Assembly (NCBI GenBank): GCA_000181795.3
Contig: CM012954.1
Span: 2,661,967-2,725,966 of the forward strand
Length of the DNA: 64,000 bases
Source: Trichinella spiralis
Taxonomy: Eukaryota > Nematoda > Enoplea > Trichinellida > Trichinellidae
Direction of reading: 5' to 3'
A model generated the notes under the pieces. The model saw only the letters and a program-made list of their open reading frames with translations. It had not been told where the DNA came from and made no database searches. Of this stretch, positions 51,181 to 63,372 are shown in pieces. The first letter of the stretch is position 1; each line of letters begins with the position of its first letter. A program made the translations under genes and the position numbers.

Positions 51181-54100
51181 ACGAGAAAATCCACCACATT
51201 TGCACCACAAGCAAAAACAACTCTTTTCATCTCAATCTCGAGATCTGTTTGCGAATCGACATCACACATCTATTGTCTGTCTCCGGCACTCAGGAAACTT
51301 TTGAGCGCAGGTCATTTTTTTCAATTATCAATTATTATTGCACATATATTATAAATTCACCTGCAACAACAACGACAAAAAGTTTTTTCTTTTCTTTTTA
51401 AAAAATATTCTCGCGTCATTTTTTTTCTTTCATTTATTAATCAGAACAACAGCCTTGACGCGCTTGTTGTAATGCTTTTTATGTTGTTGTTGTTGTTCTT
51501 GTTCTTGTTGTTGTTGTTGTTCTTTCTCCTATTTCATAACAACAACCAATAAGTACAGTATGTTATGTTTTTGTTTTTTCTTACCTATTTTTCTTTTTAC
51601 TGTTGACGTTCACCAACTTTTAACCGGTTTTACTTTTCCATACTATATATATATATATATATACACGCATACATATCTATATTATATTTATATTTATATT
51701 TGTGCATATGTTTTATTTTCCGATTGACATATGTTAATTTTATAAAATATAATTTTGCAATTCAGCATTTTTTTTCACGGCCAGCAAAAGAGCTGACGAT
51801 CACAGCTACAACGATCCTACGACGCTGATGTAATTAATTGTTCTTGCTTGCAGAGAAATAAATCGTTTTTCTTCTTTTTTTTACACAAATAAGCTGTCGT
51901 TTGCCATTTGGTCGACCTGCTGCTGCCGCGGATGATGATGATGATGATGATCAAAGAGGATCATTCATCAGCTTTGTATGCGCAATAAATATCCGGTTGA
52001 CCTTGGCCACGTTGACTGACTGACCGGAAGCGGACGGAAATCGCAGCTTCCGTTTTTGCACGCAAACCAAAGCACCAGAACGATTTGTTTTTGTCTTTTT
52101 TATGTTAAAAATAAAAATACCAATTACCCTTGACCTGAAAGCTGCAGATGGATAGCTTTATTTTAATCGATCAAAAATTATTACATCAACAGACTATTTG
52201 AATTTGAATTTTTATCTTTCATTTATAATTCGCTCGCACAATTTGATTTGATGAATAAGCAACAATAGCGTCAACAATTTATTTATTCATCAAAAAGGTG
52301 AAAAATTATAGTTAGCTTTATGAAGAAAATAAATACAAACAAACAAACAAAAACAGCCTTGATTGAAAAAAGCAATCGCGTGTGAATTTTGATTGTTGTT
52401 GATCAAATGAATAAAATCATCCATCCATCTATCTACCTACGTATATGCACGTACGACTTTCAAACGTCATTTGAAATTTTCCAAATCGCTTTTCGATAGC
52501 GATGCTCTAAAATTTATTCTCCGCTCACGCACAGCACATCACACATCTCAGGCAGAGCTATAAATACAAATAAATAAATAAATATATATATATATATATA
52601 TGTATATAAACGCTTTTATCGAGAGACGATTCCGTCAATCAACTGGCCAACAAGGAGCACGTCGTCCGGTTAAAGAACTTCACTTGGCCTTTTGAGGTTC
52701 AAATTAAATTACACGAAGGCGTTTCGATCGATTCAGAGCTAATTAAAAAGCAATGCACCACCGACACCGGCCTGGCTTTTTATTTGTACAGCAAATCGCA
52801 CCACACACCACTCACTGTTCAAGCGAACACTAATTATTGCTCTCACTCACTCTCTGCACTGCAGTGATCAAATGCTGAATTTGAACAACAATTCCAACAT
52901 TCATTACATAATTTATGCAAAACAAAAACCATCATCAAAAGAAAAAAACACTAAATCTCCAAGCAGATTAATTAACTTTGAAGAACTTACAGTAACCTAT
53001 TTTTGAAGTACGTAAAAAAGTTTTCAAATGCATCCGTTCCGTTCAATGTACTTACTGAAAAAGACAGCTTGACGGTTGGTTCAGCTTCTTCTTTCTCCTT
53101 GCAGTCTTTCTTTATGTTTTTCGTTTATAATACAAAATAAAATTTCCATTTTGTCACTTTTTAAAATTTTTTACAAGTAATACAATGAAAAATTCAAAAA
53201 TATTGCAACATGATCGCCGTGCAATTGCAACGTAATTATTTCGATGTTCTGTTTGCGTTTCTTAAAAAAACATGTATAAATCTTAAATCTTTAGTGTTTT
53301 TTTAAACAATTTTTTACAATGCTCGGTTTTTGAAAAAAAATATCAATACAATTCAAATAACACGATTTTACTCTTAATACTGTTTCAAAAAATTTGAAAA
53401 TATTCAAAAAATATCCAAAAAAGTAAAAATTATACGATTTAAGACAAACCGTCCACTACTTCACGCAATATGATCTGCGCATAAATAATTATGTTCAAAT
53501 TAATTCAAATATTTAAACTTGAATGTAAATGTACTGTAACAGACAGCTTGACGCCAACGTCACGATGAGTCACTGTCTAATAGGTTTGCAAATTGGACGG
53601 CAATGAGTGCAGATTTTCTTACTTATTAAAATTTATTTTTTCAAACGGCACAAATTTTGTCCCGCTGCTACTGAAATTTGAAAATTTTCAATTTTAAATG
53701 TGAGTTGTTTTTCGTTTTTTACAGTCCTTGAATTTCATTTAATTTTTGAAATTTGTTTTCAAATTTTCAACTTGTTGGGTTGGGTAAATTTTCAAATCAA
53801 TTTTCATTACTTTGTTACAGATGTTTGTGTGCAAATATTAGCACTGTATAGCAGTTTAGCAAAATTTATTATTTTTCTTTTTCTAAATCTAATTGAAAGT
53901 TGTTTTCAAATTTTGCTTAGCGCTTTCCGTAGTTATGTTATTTCATAATTGTAAAAATCAGTTTTTTACTTTTATAATTCGGTTTGTTGGTATTTAATTG
54001 TGGAAAAATGAATTTTAAAAAGAATTTTCCAACTTATTAATTAAAATAATATAATATAATGGAAATTTTTATTTTAAATTTTTTTAGCGGAAGATTGAAA

Positions 54101-54530
54101 GTGCTGCGAAATTTGCATGTCTTCAGCCTGCGGCTACAACCATTTATCTATTTTTAACAGTCAGGTAAGTGAAAATGTTTTTATTTTCATTCTGTCGTGA
54201 TTGGGTGGGGGCAGTTGTGATTTTCTCTTCTCAGCTTGCTTAGCTAATAAGGTGTGGTGACAGAATTTGATTGTTTTGTTAAAATGTTGTGGCAAAGCGA
54301 GCCGTCCGATCAGTGTCATTTCAATAGCGGCAGAGAATGAATTTTCCACATTATAGAAATAGACTGATTTCTACTGTGTTGCTTTAGCTTGGTGTGATAG
54401 TGTAGCTGTTTTCTTAGTTGTATTCATCTGCACTGTAAGCAGTATTCATTCAGTTGAACTGGCGGTTGAAAATGTCATTCGACGGTTTTTCATTAGAAGT
54501 TCTTTTTTACAAAAGTATCAGATTAATTGA
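51181..54530. other. Spacer after the phosphatase gene
   Basis: An AATAAA at 51857-51862 may end the phosphatase transcript. TA runs occur at about 51643-51662 and 52582-52601, and a GAT run at about 51933-51951. The rest is AT-rich, with low-complexity open frames only. I see no gene or structured RNA. Confidence 0.55.
51857..51862 (+). terminator. Candidate polyadenylation signal of the phosphatase gene
   Basis: An AATAAA about 680 nt after the stop codon, followed by a T-rich stretch. No earlier perfect hexamer is evident on the plus strand after 51180. Confidence 0.45.
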
Positions 54531-55564
54531 TTAGCCGATGTAGACGTCGGATTTCACTTTGTTGGCAAGTGTGCATCGACAGCATTTAGCTTTGTAAAAG
54601 TAGTATTTCAACTGGCTTGACAAATCTGGGTGTATAAGAAGGTACATGAACGCGGCTACTAGGAGGAAAGAATTTTCCGTCGCTCGTGCAGCGACCATGA
54701 TGCTCGCATAGACTTCTTTTCTGGCACTTATCAATGCGATCGCAATCCATGGAAAAAATTGCGTTAACACAAACGCAGTGAAAACGCACAGCAAACTTTT
54801 CAAAATGCTCTTTTCCCGTTTGTGACGGAAATGGGCCAGGCTGCATTGGTTTGATTTAACGTTGCACACGACCACGAACAAAGTGAGCATGTAGGTAAAA
54901 GCTGCCACAGTGATCAGTCCTACCTTGGTGCAAGCGTAAATGTAAAAGTAACGCTTTGAAGTGACTTGGGCTTTTGGACAAAAAAAGAGAACTGGCTTTT
55001 CAAAATGGGATAAAGCTATTCCAATACAGATAAAAGCGTTCAGTATGCCAATGGAAAATACACCGATTAGCACATTGATGCGAGTGAAGATGGAAAAGGC
55101 ATGCTTGTGGAAATTTGGATTGTGGAAGAATAAAAATCTTTCGAAAGAGCACAAGCATATGACTAGCGTCACCGAGTCCGAGCCGACCGTGTTGATGTGC
55201 ATGTACACATTGTACGTCACGCAATGCCATGTCGGCACGTACTGCACAGGTTGTAATGTCATGCTCACTCGGTGCGAGAACATCATTATCCGTCCCACTG
55301 ATGTGACTAAACTGCCCACGGTGAAACCTACGGTATAGACAAATTTTTCTTATCATTTTGATCCGTTTTAACGCAGTGGAAAAATTAATTTTTAACATAC
55401 AACCACTACTTACAGGTTATCATTGTTAAGTCGGATCGATTTCCGTTGCGCTTTTTCATAAAAATTAATATGATCACATCCAATATTGTAGTCAAAATAG
55501 CCAACACCAAACGGAAGCATAAAAAATCTTGACGATAAATTGCAGCCGCTGTTTCGTTGTTCAT
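54531..55564 (-). CDS. Seven-transmembrane G-protein-coupled receptor, chemoreceptor-like
   Basis: Two exons, 55564-55414 and 55327-54531, join in phase and encode 315 aa beginning MNNETAAAIYRQDFLCFR. I see seven hydrophobic helices: FRLVLAILTTILDVIILIF, ITCFTVGSLVTSVGRIMMF, SDSVTLVICLCSFERFLFF, INVLIGVFSIGILNAFICIG, IYACTKVGLITVAAFTYMLT, LLCVFTAFVLTQFFPWIAIA and NSFLLVAAFMYLLIHPDL. An N-glycosylation site (NNET) precedes helix 1. ER at the end of helix 3 stands in the DRY position and HPDL replaces the NPxxY motif, as in many divergent nematode serpentine receptors. The short C-terminal tail has the cysteine pair KCCRC, which could be palmitoylated. The receptor is probably G-protein-coupled at the plasma membrane; ligand and subfamily are unknown. 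The exact serpentine family (for example srsx or srw type) cannot be settled by eye. Confidence 0.78.
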
Positions 55565-57288
55565 AATTTTTGCTCAATTTATTCGTCTGTTCATCTGAAA
55601 ATGGAAAAATGAAATTATTTTCACCTGATATAAGTGATGAAGATATTGAAGGCCATCGTGCATTATTGTTTTGCTCTTGCTTTTCAATATATTTATCATA
55701 AACTGGATAACGTGGTATGAATCGATAAATTGAAAACGGTGCAAGTCATTGGTGAATTTTTCATATTTTCCATAATTGAATTTTTAAATGAATTTTACTT
55801 CTAAATTAACTTAAGAAGGGCGGATGAATATGTTTCGCATAGTGAACGATTATTTATTAAATTTGCTGCTGGACATATTAATTTGCAAATACATTATTGC
55901 GAACTTGCATCTGCATATTATTCCAAATTCATCTAAAGTGAATTACACTAATATATGTTGTTTATTGCTTTTCATTTTGTAAAGAAAATACAAAATGAAG
56001 AACTTATTTATTTTTAAATTCAGTTTACGGTAGATGTACCAATGTTTGCCTCTTTTGTTTTTTTCTCCTTGGATGCAAATGAAAATTAGCTAGGCTTCTT
56101 CTTTTGTAATATTAATTTTTTAAAAATGTGCTGTAAATAGCAGTCAATTTGTGGTGCTGTTTTAGAACAATGCATTAATATGTGCTTGCATATGGTGCGC
56201 GCGTGCGTTAATATTTTTACTGAGTATAATATTCACTTTTATTAGTTGCGATGATAGTGTTAAATATGCAATGGCATTTCGTTTCAAGACATCAACAAAA
56301 GGGGTTTCAAATGAACAGTCATATCTTACCGTGTAACATAGCAGCACATCAGAGCAGTCGATTGAAGAACCGCATCATCTGCTTTTTTGAGAATGTAGTT
56401 ATTAATTCTACTCCAACGCTACATTTTGTATAAAACACTGCGATACCTCTGGGGCATGGCTCTTGCCTAATGGATGCTGGATGAAATTCAAAATATGTCG
56501 TAAAAGAATCAATTTTCCATGTGTAGATAGATATCCCGTGATTCTTTGATTCTTTTTTCCTGCTGAGGCTATTTCATTTCACGTTGGAATCTGTTGTTTA
56601 ATACCAAAAGTGTAATATAAATATAAATATAAATATAAATAAATATATATGTTAGTATACAGCTTTGATCAATACTTTGCACAAATTTTAATTTGGTTCT
56701 TTCGTTTTCCATTAACCGAATTATTATTGGCTTTGATTAATGGGTTAGCAGCATTTAACGTGATTTAATGCACGTAATGTTGCGCATTGAGCATTAAAAA
56801 GGGAACATTATTTATTATTTGTTCATTTTTGCAGTTTCCTGATTGTGTGTGTTCTTCTTTCTGTATAATTTTATCAATTTTTTGTGTATTATTATTGTTG
56901 AAAATAACTAAAGGTTGACTAAACCACCTGACGTAACCCCCGTGGCACCTGTAACAGTTTAAATTATTTTACTACTTATTTAGCATGTAGCATTCTTGCG
57001 GGCAAGATTGCGCAAATGTAATTCATAAATTAACTTGCTCAATTATATAGTTATTTAAATATTTTTCTTCTTCTGACATTAAGTTTAATCAACACGTTAG
57101 TGTTTAATCTTTAATATTATCAGCTATACAATGTACATAGTGGTAAAGCAGTGCTGACGATAAAATAGATAAATGCAAATTAAAAGATGCTTCATGCGAT
57201 ACACAACGATAAGCAGTTTGCAACAGTACTGATCAGTTGTTCTCTTTCCAATTGTTCATGCTCGGTTTGCTCCTAATTGTCGGTTTGC
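55565..57288. other. Spacer between the 7TM receptor and the orphan membrane protein gene
   Basis: AT-rich, with an AAATAT-type repeat at about 56619-56650. It contains the presumed promoter of the receptor (right to left) and the 3' end of the next minus-strand gene. No gene is supportable; the few 60-codon frames have no recognisable features. Confidence 0.55.
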
Positions 57289-59822
57289 TCAATTGACTAG
57301 CTTTTCTCGATATGGGGGGGTTCGGTGAGCTTGACTTTGCCGGGCGACGATTTCGATCATTTCATCATTGCTTGACCAAGAATGATCTCTCCGGCTGTCC
57401 ACTGGTGATGGTTCTGCGCTGTCTGGAAAAATTGTGCTTCTTGTCGTGCCGTTGCTAGTAGGCAATGAATCTGCGTAGGCGTAAGGTTTCAATGATGCTC
57501 CGGAGAGGTATATGCTGCCTCTTTTTTTCAGCGTGTCATCATGCGAGGCACTTTCGTAACACCAGGCATCGCTCTATAGGTGAACGTTATTAAAATTAAA
57601 TATTGCGCAAATGCTTGAATGTGAGCGTTTTTGCGAAAGATATTTTATAGATTTTTAAACGAAAAGATTTTCATAGCCAGTTGGCTATTTGTATTGGTTT
57701 TCACATCCTCGAAACTGTACTTGTTTAAAAGATAAAACGTGTGGTTGATTGTCGTGAAATTCGTTACAATGAAGTTTACAATAGGGCGGGCGGAATTGGA
57801 ACAGCGGGCTGTTGTTAGCCAAGAACAAATACACCGTTTCACGGTTGGGTTCCTTGTTTCGCTAAGAAGCGAATCATTCATTCATTTGACCCGACTCCAA
57901 GCTGACCAACTATTGTAATGAGGACTCGTGTGAACAGCCACAGATTTTGGGCCAGTCGTATGGCCGTGGCGAGGACAATGGTGTGTTGCTGTTTAGTGGT
58001 GTGGGAAAGTGGTTGAGGAAGGTGACCGTCCGCTCCATCTGCAGAAGAAATCTAACCCCGATTAGTAGCAGATGATAGTTTTACCTGGTATGCAGGAGGT
58101 ATGGATTTATTGACGACCCATTGGTGACTGTTGTGACGGCGGCGATATTGCCAGATCATTAGAACGGACAAACTGATCAGTGAAACAAGGCAAATTACGG
58201 CTACGAAGATGATCAGTGTTAGTGTAATTGATCCGGGATCCAAAAATCCGAGCCGGTCGTTTTCGGCATTTGTGGAAGCGCTCTTTTCCACCAAAACCAA
58301 CGATTCTGAGTCGAACTGAAATGGAAAAAGCGTTATTTTCAAAAATAGAATTTTCTACTGGCTGTGATGGAAAATTTTAAACAAATCTTTACGTATATTA
58401 TATAATGTAGAAAATATGAAGATGAAAGGACAAATTATTCTCTACTATCGACAATAGAATAAGGCAAAAATTTACGCTCCACATATTTTTTATTGAATGG
58501 TCGCGTTTGACCCAAGAGGATAATAGGTGCAACCGAAATTAATTAATGCCCATTGCTATTCGGAATGGACTGACTTGACTGCTTTTTGAAGATGACCCGG
58601 CTTCATGTGGATTATTTTACACAACATATCTCAAGAATCCGTAAGCGATCTAAGTCAAGCTGATCACCGGTTATTGTCTATTTTAACAGCGGGAGAAGTT
58701 TCACATCTGCTGCACAGCTGCATTTCTAACTTGCACAAGTAATTTGAACAACGAACAGAGAGCCAAAAGGCTAATTTGTCAATCTCTGCGTAGACGATTG
58801 TCGGCAAAGTGACACAACAGTTCAGTAAATACGAGTTGCTGACGCTTGCGCTCGATCAGCAAGGACAAAATCTCAGCAGATGGTCACTGATTTATTCTTC
58901 TTGCAAGCTGAGATTGTGCAAACAACGACCACTAAAATGACTGTTGCAAAAAAGATTTTCCCAATTTGATATTCCATTTGTGGTGCATTTAGAAATGCAA
59001 GCATCCAAACCGATGCAACAAGCAACATATGCAACATTTGTTTTTGCAACATTGCAACATTACAAATTTTTATGAAAATATAATATACTCGACACATGGC
59101 TATTTTTTTGATTAAGATTAACATTTTCATTGACGTTGAAATATGACAACGTATAGAGAGGTTGTTAGTTGGTGAAAAATTTTGCAAAAGTGAACTCAGT
59201 TGAAAAAGCAGGAAAGGTTGTGTGGAAAGATTTAGTTTTGTTTGGAAAATTTAAATTTCAACTTACACTTTGCACAGGCGGGAAGGTGTCGTTGAGCTTT
59301 GTTTCCACATCAACGATCACATTGCTACTGGTCACGGGATCGTACAATGGATCAGCAATGTAGTCAGTGGATTCTTCTTCGTTAACGGTAACGACGTTCG
59401 TTTGTGAAGAATCAACAGTGGACGTCTCCGATGGTCTTTTCTTGGATTCTTGATCCTTTGAAATTGCACCAGGCAAATGGGTAGCAGTAGCATGCATTTC
59501 GTCGTCGTCGTCAGTCGATTCTGTTCGATGAATTGGTTGTTCAGCATAAGCGTCATTGTTGAAACCATCGACATAACTTTGCATCACAATGTCGGCCATC
59601 TCTTTCGCTTTCAGTACCTCGTCAGCCGACGGCGTCGATGAAGACGCTTCTAAGATCCCAATCGGATAACCGCTTATCAATTGACAACACACGAAACCTG
59701 TATATTAATATAAACGAGAATATTCATTCATTCGAAATATATAGCTAATGAATGGTAAAAGTGATAATGGAAAACAGTTTCTCACCGCACAGAAAAACTG
59801 TGAACGTCGATTTTGCAAACAT
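57289..59822 (-). CDS. Unrecognised type I single-pass membrane protein with PPxY tail
   Basis: Four exons, 59822-59786, 59697-59267, 58315-58085 and 57573-57289, join in phase and encode 327 aa. A signal peptide begins MFAKSTFTVFLCGFVCC and crosses the first intron. The ectodomain (about 22-185) is cysteine-free and rich in Ser, Thr, Asp and Glu (ESTDDDDEMHATA, NEEESTDYIADPLYDP), so it is probably disordered and may be O-glycosylated. One membrane helix (ITLTLIIFVAVICLVSLISL, about 186-211) is followed by the stop-transfer run YRRRHN. The cytoplasmic tail has a PPAY motif (229-232), which fits the PPxY consensus for WW-domain proteins such as NEDD4 ligases. A Ser/Thr-rich end follows, to HRTPPYREKLVN. 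I do not recognise the family; a lineage-specific surface protein or a fast-evolving adhesion or adaptor protein is possible. The exon joins are all GT-AG. Confidence 0.75.
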
Positions 59823-61510
59823 TCCTGTTGACTGTTGTTTATTATCAGGCAGGCTGTAGGCTGTTCTTCTATTGTCAATTTGAGCTGAAGAAAGGAGGAT
59901 GTTTATTTCAAAACAAAAATTTTTTTCACAACTTGAAAAGCATGACAATATGCTAAAATGCGTGCGCGACCGATCGAAACGTCACAGACGACCACAACCT
60001 TTGTAGAAGAAGCTGGGTCGACGAAGCCTCAAGCGACGCGGCTACAAAACGACCTGGTCGACCCTACCTGAGCGTCAACCTGACCGACCATTATTACGTG
60101 AGCAAACAATAAAGCATTCATACTGTAAAAGTCACCGGTCATCATTGTCTACAAGAGCACCCTTCTTCAATATATGCAATTACTTTTTTCTTCTATTCAA
60201 TCGATGCCTCTGTGTTTCCTTCTTGTTTTTCATGCTTTCTTCATACCGGGCGGTGTTGATTGGTTAAGGAAAGGCTGTTAGCAAAATACACTTTGTTGTA
60301 GTCAAGTTAGCAATTAGAAAAGCATGAAATTGACCCATTTGAGAAAGTGAGGTTGAAATGATCCGGATTACATAAGTGAAGTGGAACTAACTGATTTATG
60401 AAACTGAACTGCAACTGCGCTACACTGTTACGCTGTCACATTGCCGTATATAAACTCGGCTGATCGGCTGATTGTTAATCTTGTTGTTCACCATTTTCAA
60501 AATTGCTTTATCCTGAATGAAAATTAAGCATGAAAAATGAATGATAACTGTTTTTCAACATGGAAATAAAATAACATGTATAGGTTTAAATTTTGAAAAT
60601 GAGTGAAGAATTTATGGTTAGTTTTTCCTTTGTTCAGTTGTGATTGGAAGAGAAATTATTTTCCCGAAAATTTCATTTTATCATTGTGATAGCTTTGGGA
60701 AATTTCAATCTGCTGTTTTTGTAATTTCTTCTTGTTTTCATGTAAAACCTGAAAAAATCAGTTTTGATTAAATGTGATGAGAAATGTTGGTTGGAATCAT
60801 TTAGCATTTGGTTCTTGGGTTTTTTTTTGTTATAATCTGATGGAACTGAGAATGTATTTTCTTTTCAAGATTTTCCTATTTTAATTGTAGTTCTTATTTT
60901 AGTAATAACATTTTGAAATGATCGAATATTCAGGTTTTTTAATAGGACACTGTCATTGTATCGATATGCATTGGCATGAATTAGCTTGTTTATGCTAATT
61001 GCTGTATTGCATTTTGACAGTTTTTCAAATTTGCACAAAATGAAAATATTCATTTTCTGAAATTCGTACTTCTTCTTTCACAAGTTAGTTAAAACTTGTC
61101 AAAATAGTGTAAATTATTAATAAAAATAATTTTAAAAGAATAATATTTTATTATTAAAGTTAATAATATTGTGCAGTTGTCATTGCAATTTGTCTACAGA
61201 GTTTGATCGTTTTCTAGCATCCTATATCTAACTTGGTTATATTGAAATTTGTTGACACTAGAACTTGATTAGCAATGATTTTATTTTTTGAAGCTCAATA
61301 ATTCAGTTTAAACTGTGCATTTGTGGTGAATAATGATTGATTTCATTCTTTATTTTCAATGATACATTTGTGGGGTTGTGGAATTGACCGGAAAATTAGA
61401 AAGGTGGTTGATAAAATTATTTTTCATCTTATTAGACCGTTGTCAGTTGGCAAGTGCAGCAATGTTTTAATTGCCTACTATCGAACCTCTCTACCTATTA
61501 TCTTTCTTTA

Positions 61511-61735
61511 GAAGTTTTGCCTCAGATAGCAGTGTATTACTTTTAATTGTGGTGCAACGTAATTGTAATACTTTTACTATGCCTGCGTAACTGTTTCTAA
61601 TCTCTGTGGCTAAATTGCATTGATTTACTTTATGCGGTCAGGTTATAAATTATGTGCAACGAATTTAATTACATGTTTTTTATGAAATGCACTTTCATCG
61701 AACTGGCTGCAAGAAAGAAGCTTTGCCTTACCTTA
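61511..61735 (+). mobile_element. MITE-like interspersed repeat or long inverted terminal repeat, copy A
   Basis: This matches the reverse complement of 63151-63372 along its length at roughly 80-85 % by eye. The longest exact blocks include the shared motifs ctctgtggctaaattgca, gcggtcaggttataaatt and cgaactggctgcaagaaag. No coding capacity is seen. It could be one end of a non-autonomous DNA element with long terminal inverted repeats (whole unit about 61511-63372), or one of two independent copies of a dispersed repeat. I could not define a target-site duplication. Confidence 0.6.
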
Positions 61736-63150
61736 GTTTGTGGGATGTGTTCTTTCAGTGTTTATCTAAAATTATTGAATATTCGACGTAGTTGTTGTTC
61801 TCATGGAATGAGGCAACTGGTAATGTGATGAATGGAGATTGTGGAATTGTTGTTAAAGCTGCTGAGTGATGGAATGACTAACCCAAGGTTTGCTGGGTAA
61901 AGAAGTAAGGCTGACATTCTAAGTGACAGGTGGAATTTGTTGTAGCCGTTCCTGATTTGATGCGACGTCACTGCGACCGGCTCAAAATTACCCCCTCCGG
62001 AAAAGCTGGCATATACAGTTTTGCCAATAGCATTTTATATTGACAGAACTGCAGAATCCCTAGCTGGGTATCGAAGGTCGGATGTTGTAGTTGCAAATTT
62101 GAAAGCTGTGAGATACTGATGTCAGCACATCACGGGGCGCTGAAAATATTTTCACTTTTATAATTCTGTATGACTATGAAACAGTGGATACGTGTGTCTG
62201 GCATACAAATGGCAACAAGAAAATAAGCATCAGCCGGTGAAATTAATTGATTATTAACTGGCCTTTTTTCTTCAAAACATTCTGCACAGGGCTTAACATA
62301 ACGCAATAGTACTTTTTGCAAATGCAAGAAATGCGCTCACGCTAGCTGACCCCGAGGCAATTGCGATTCTTCAATTTTGGAAAACAGCCCAATTTAACAT
62401 CGTCTTTGCAAATGGAAATTCATAATTGCTATCAGAGTGAAAAGGTTGTACAAAATGGTATTTCTTGATTATATCTATGAACTTGTTTGATAACTTAGTT
62501 CAATTCTCTGAAGTTTAATACAAACATTTAACAAACAAAATTATGTTGCAATAGTTGAAGGGCGGTGATCATTTAACAAAAAATTTCAATATATTTTTAT
62601 TGTCTGTTTGTCAATATGTTGCACACATAAATGAATTTATATGTATGTATTGTATTGTATTGTATTGTATTGCTCAGCTGTGCTATGGGAAATTAGCATT
62701 TCGAATATTTCGTGTATTATGAGTAATAATTTTTTAAAACAGTATCTAATGTTAGGTGATAAAATTGTCACAAGAGGAGAACTGTGTTGCGCTCAGCATT
62801 GAAAAGAACGCGGCATAGCATGCGTTGTGTCATATGTGTGTAAGTTGGAGCAAAAAAGATTTTATTATTAGAACGTGCAACGTTTTACATCGAAATGTAT
62901 TTATTATGAATTTTCAGACGAAGAATTATCAAAATTTTATTGACGTCAATGATAACTGTAATATTTTGAAGCTGGTTTTCATCAGCTGCGAATAATTTGC
63001 TGTTTTTCATTTATACCATTAACTAATTTTGCATTTTGCTCATGCTGCTAATTGTACGCCGAAAACAAAATTGCAAATTTATTGAACAGCAGAAATGAAA
63101 ATTGGATGATATAAATCTATTTACCAAATTTGCTTTGCTTGAGGTTTATT

Positions 63151-63372
63151 TAGGTGAGGCGAAGCTTCTTTCTTGCAGCCAGTTCGATCAAAGTGTTTTT
63201 TATAAAAAATATATAATTAAATTCGCTGCATATAATTTATAACCTGACCGCATCAAGTAAATCAGTGCAATTTAGCCACAGAGGTTTGGAATAGCTAGGC
63301 AGGCGTGATATAAGTATTACAATTTATGTTGCACTACTATTAAAAATAATACATTACTACCTGGGGTAAAAT
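63151..63372 (-). mobile_element. MITE-like interspersed repeat or long inverted terminal repeat, copy B
   Basis: The inverted partner of 61511-61735. Similarity fades into unrelated sequence at both ends: near the taggtgaggcgaag end on the left and just past ctggggtaaaattttgatag on the right. The ~1.4 kb between the copies has no transposase-like open frame. Confidence 0.6.

Noticed and set aside
62130-62327. 65-codon frame between the inverted repeats considered as a transposase remnant
   Set aside because: No DDE/DDD-like or zinc-finger pattern, too short.
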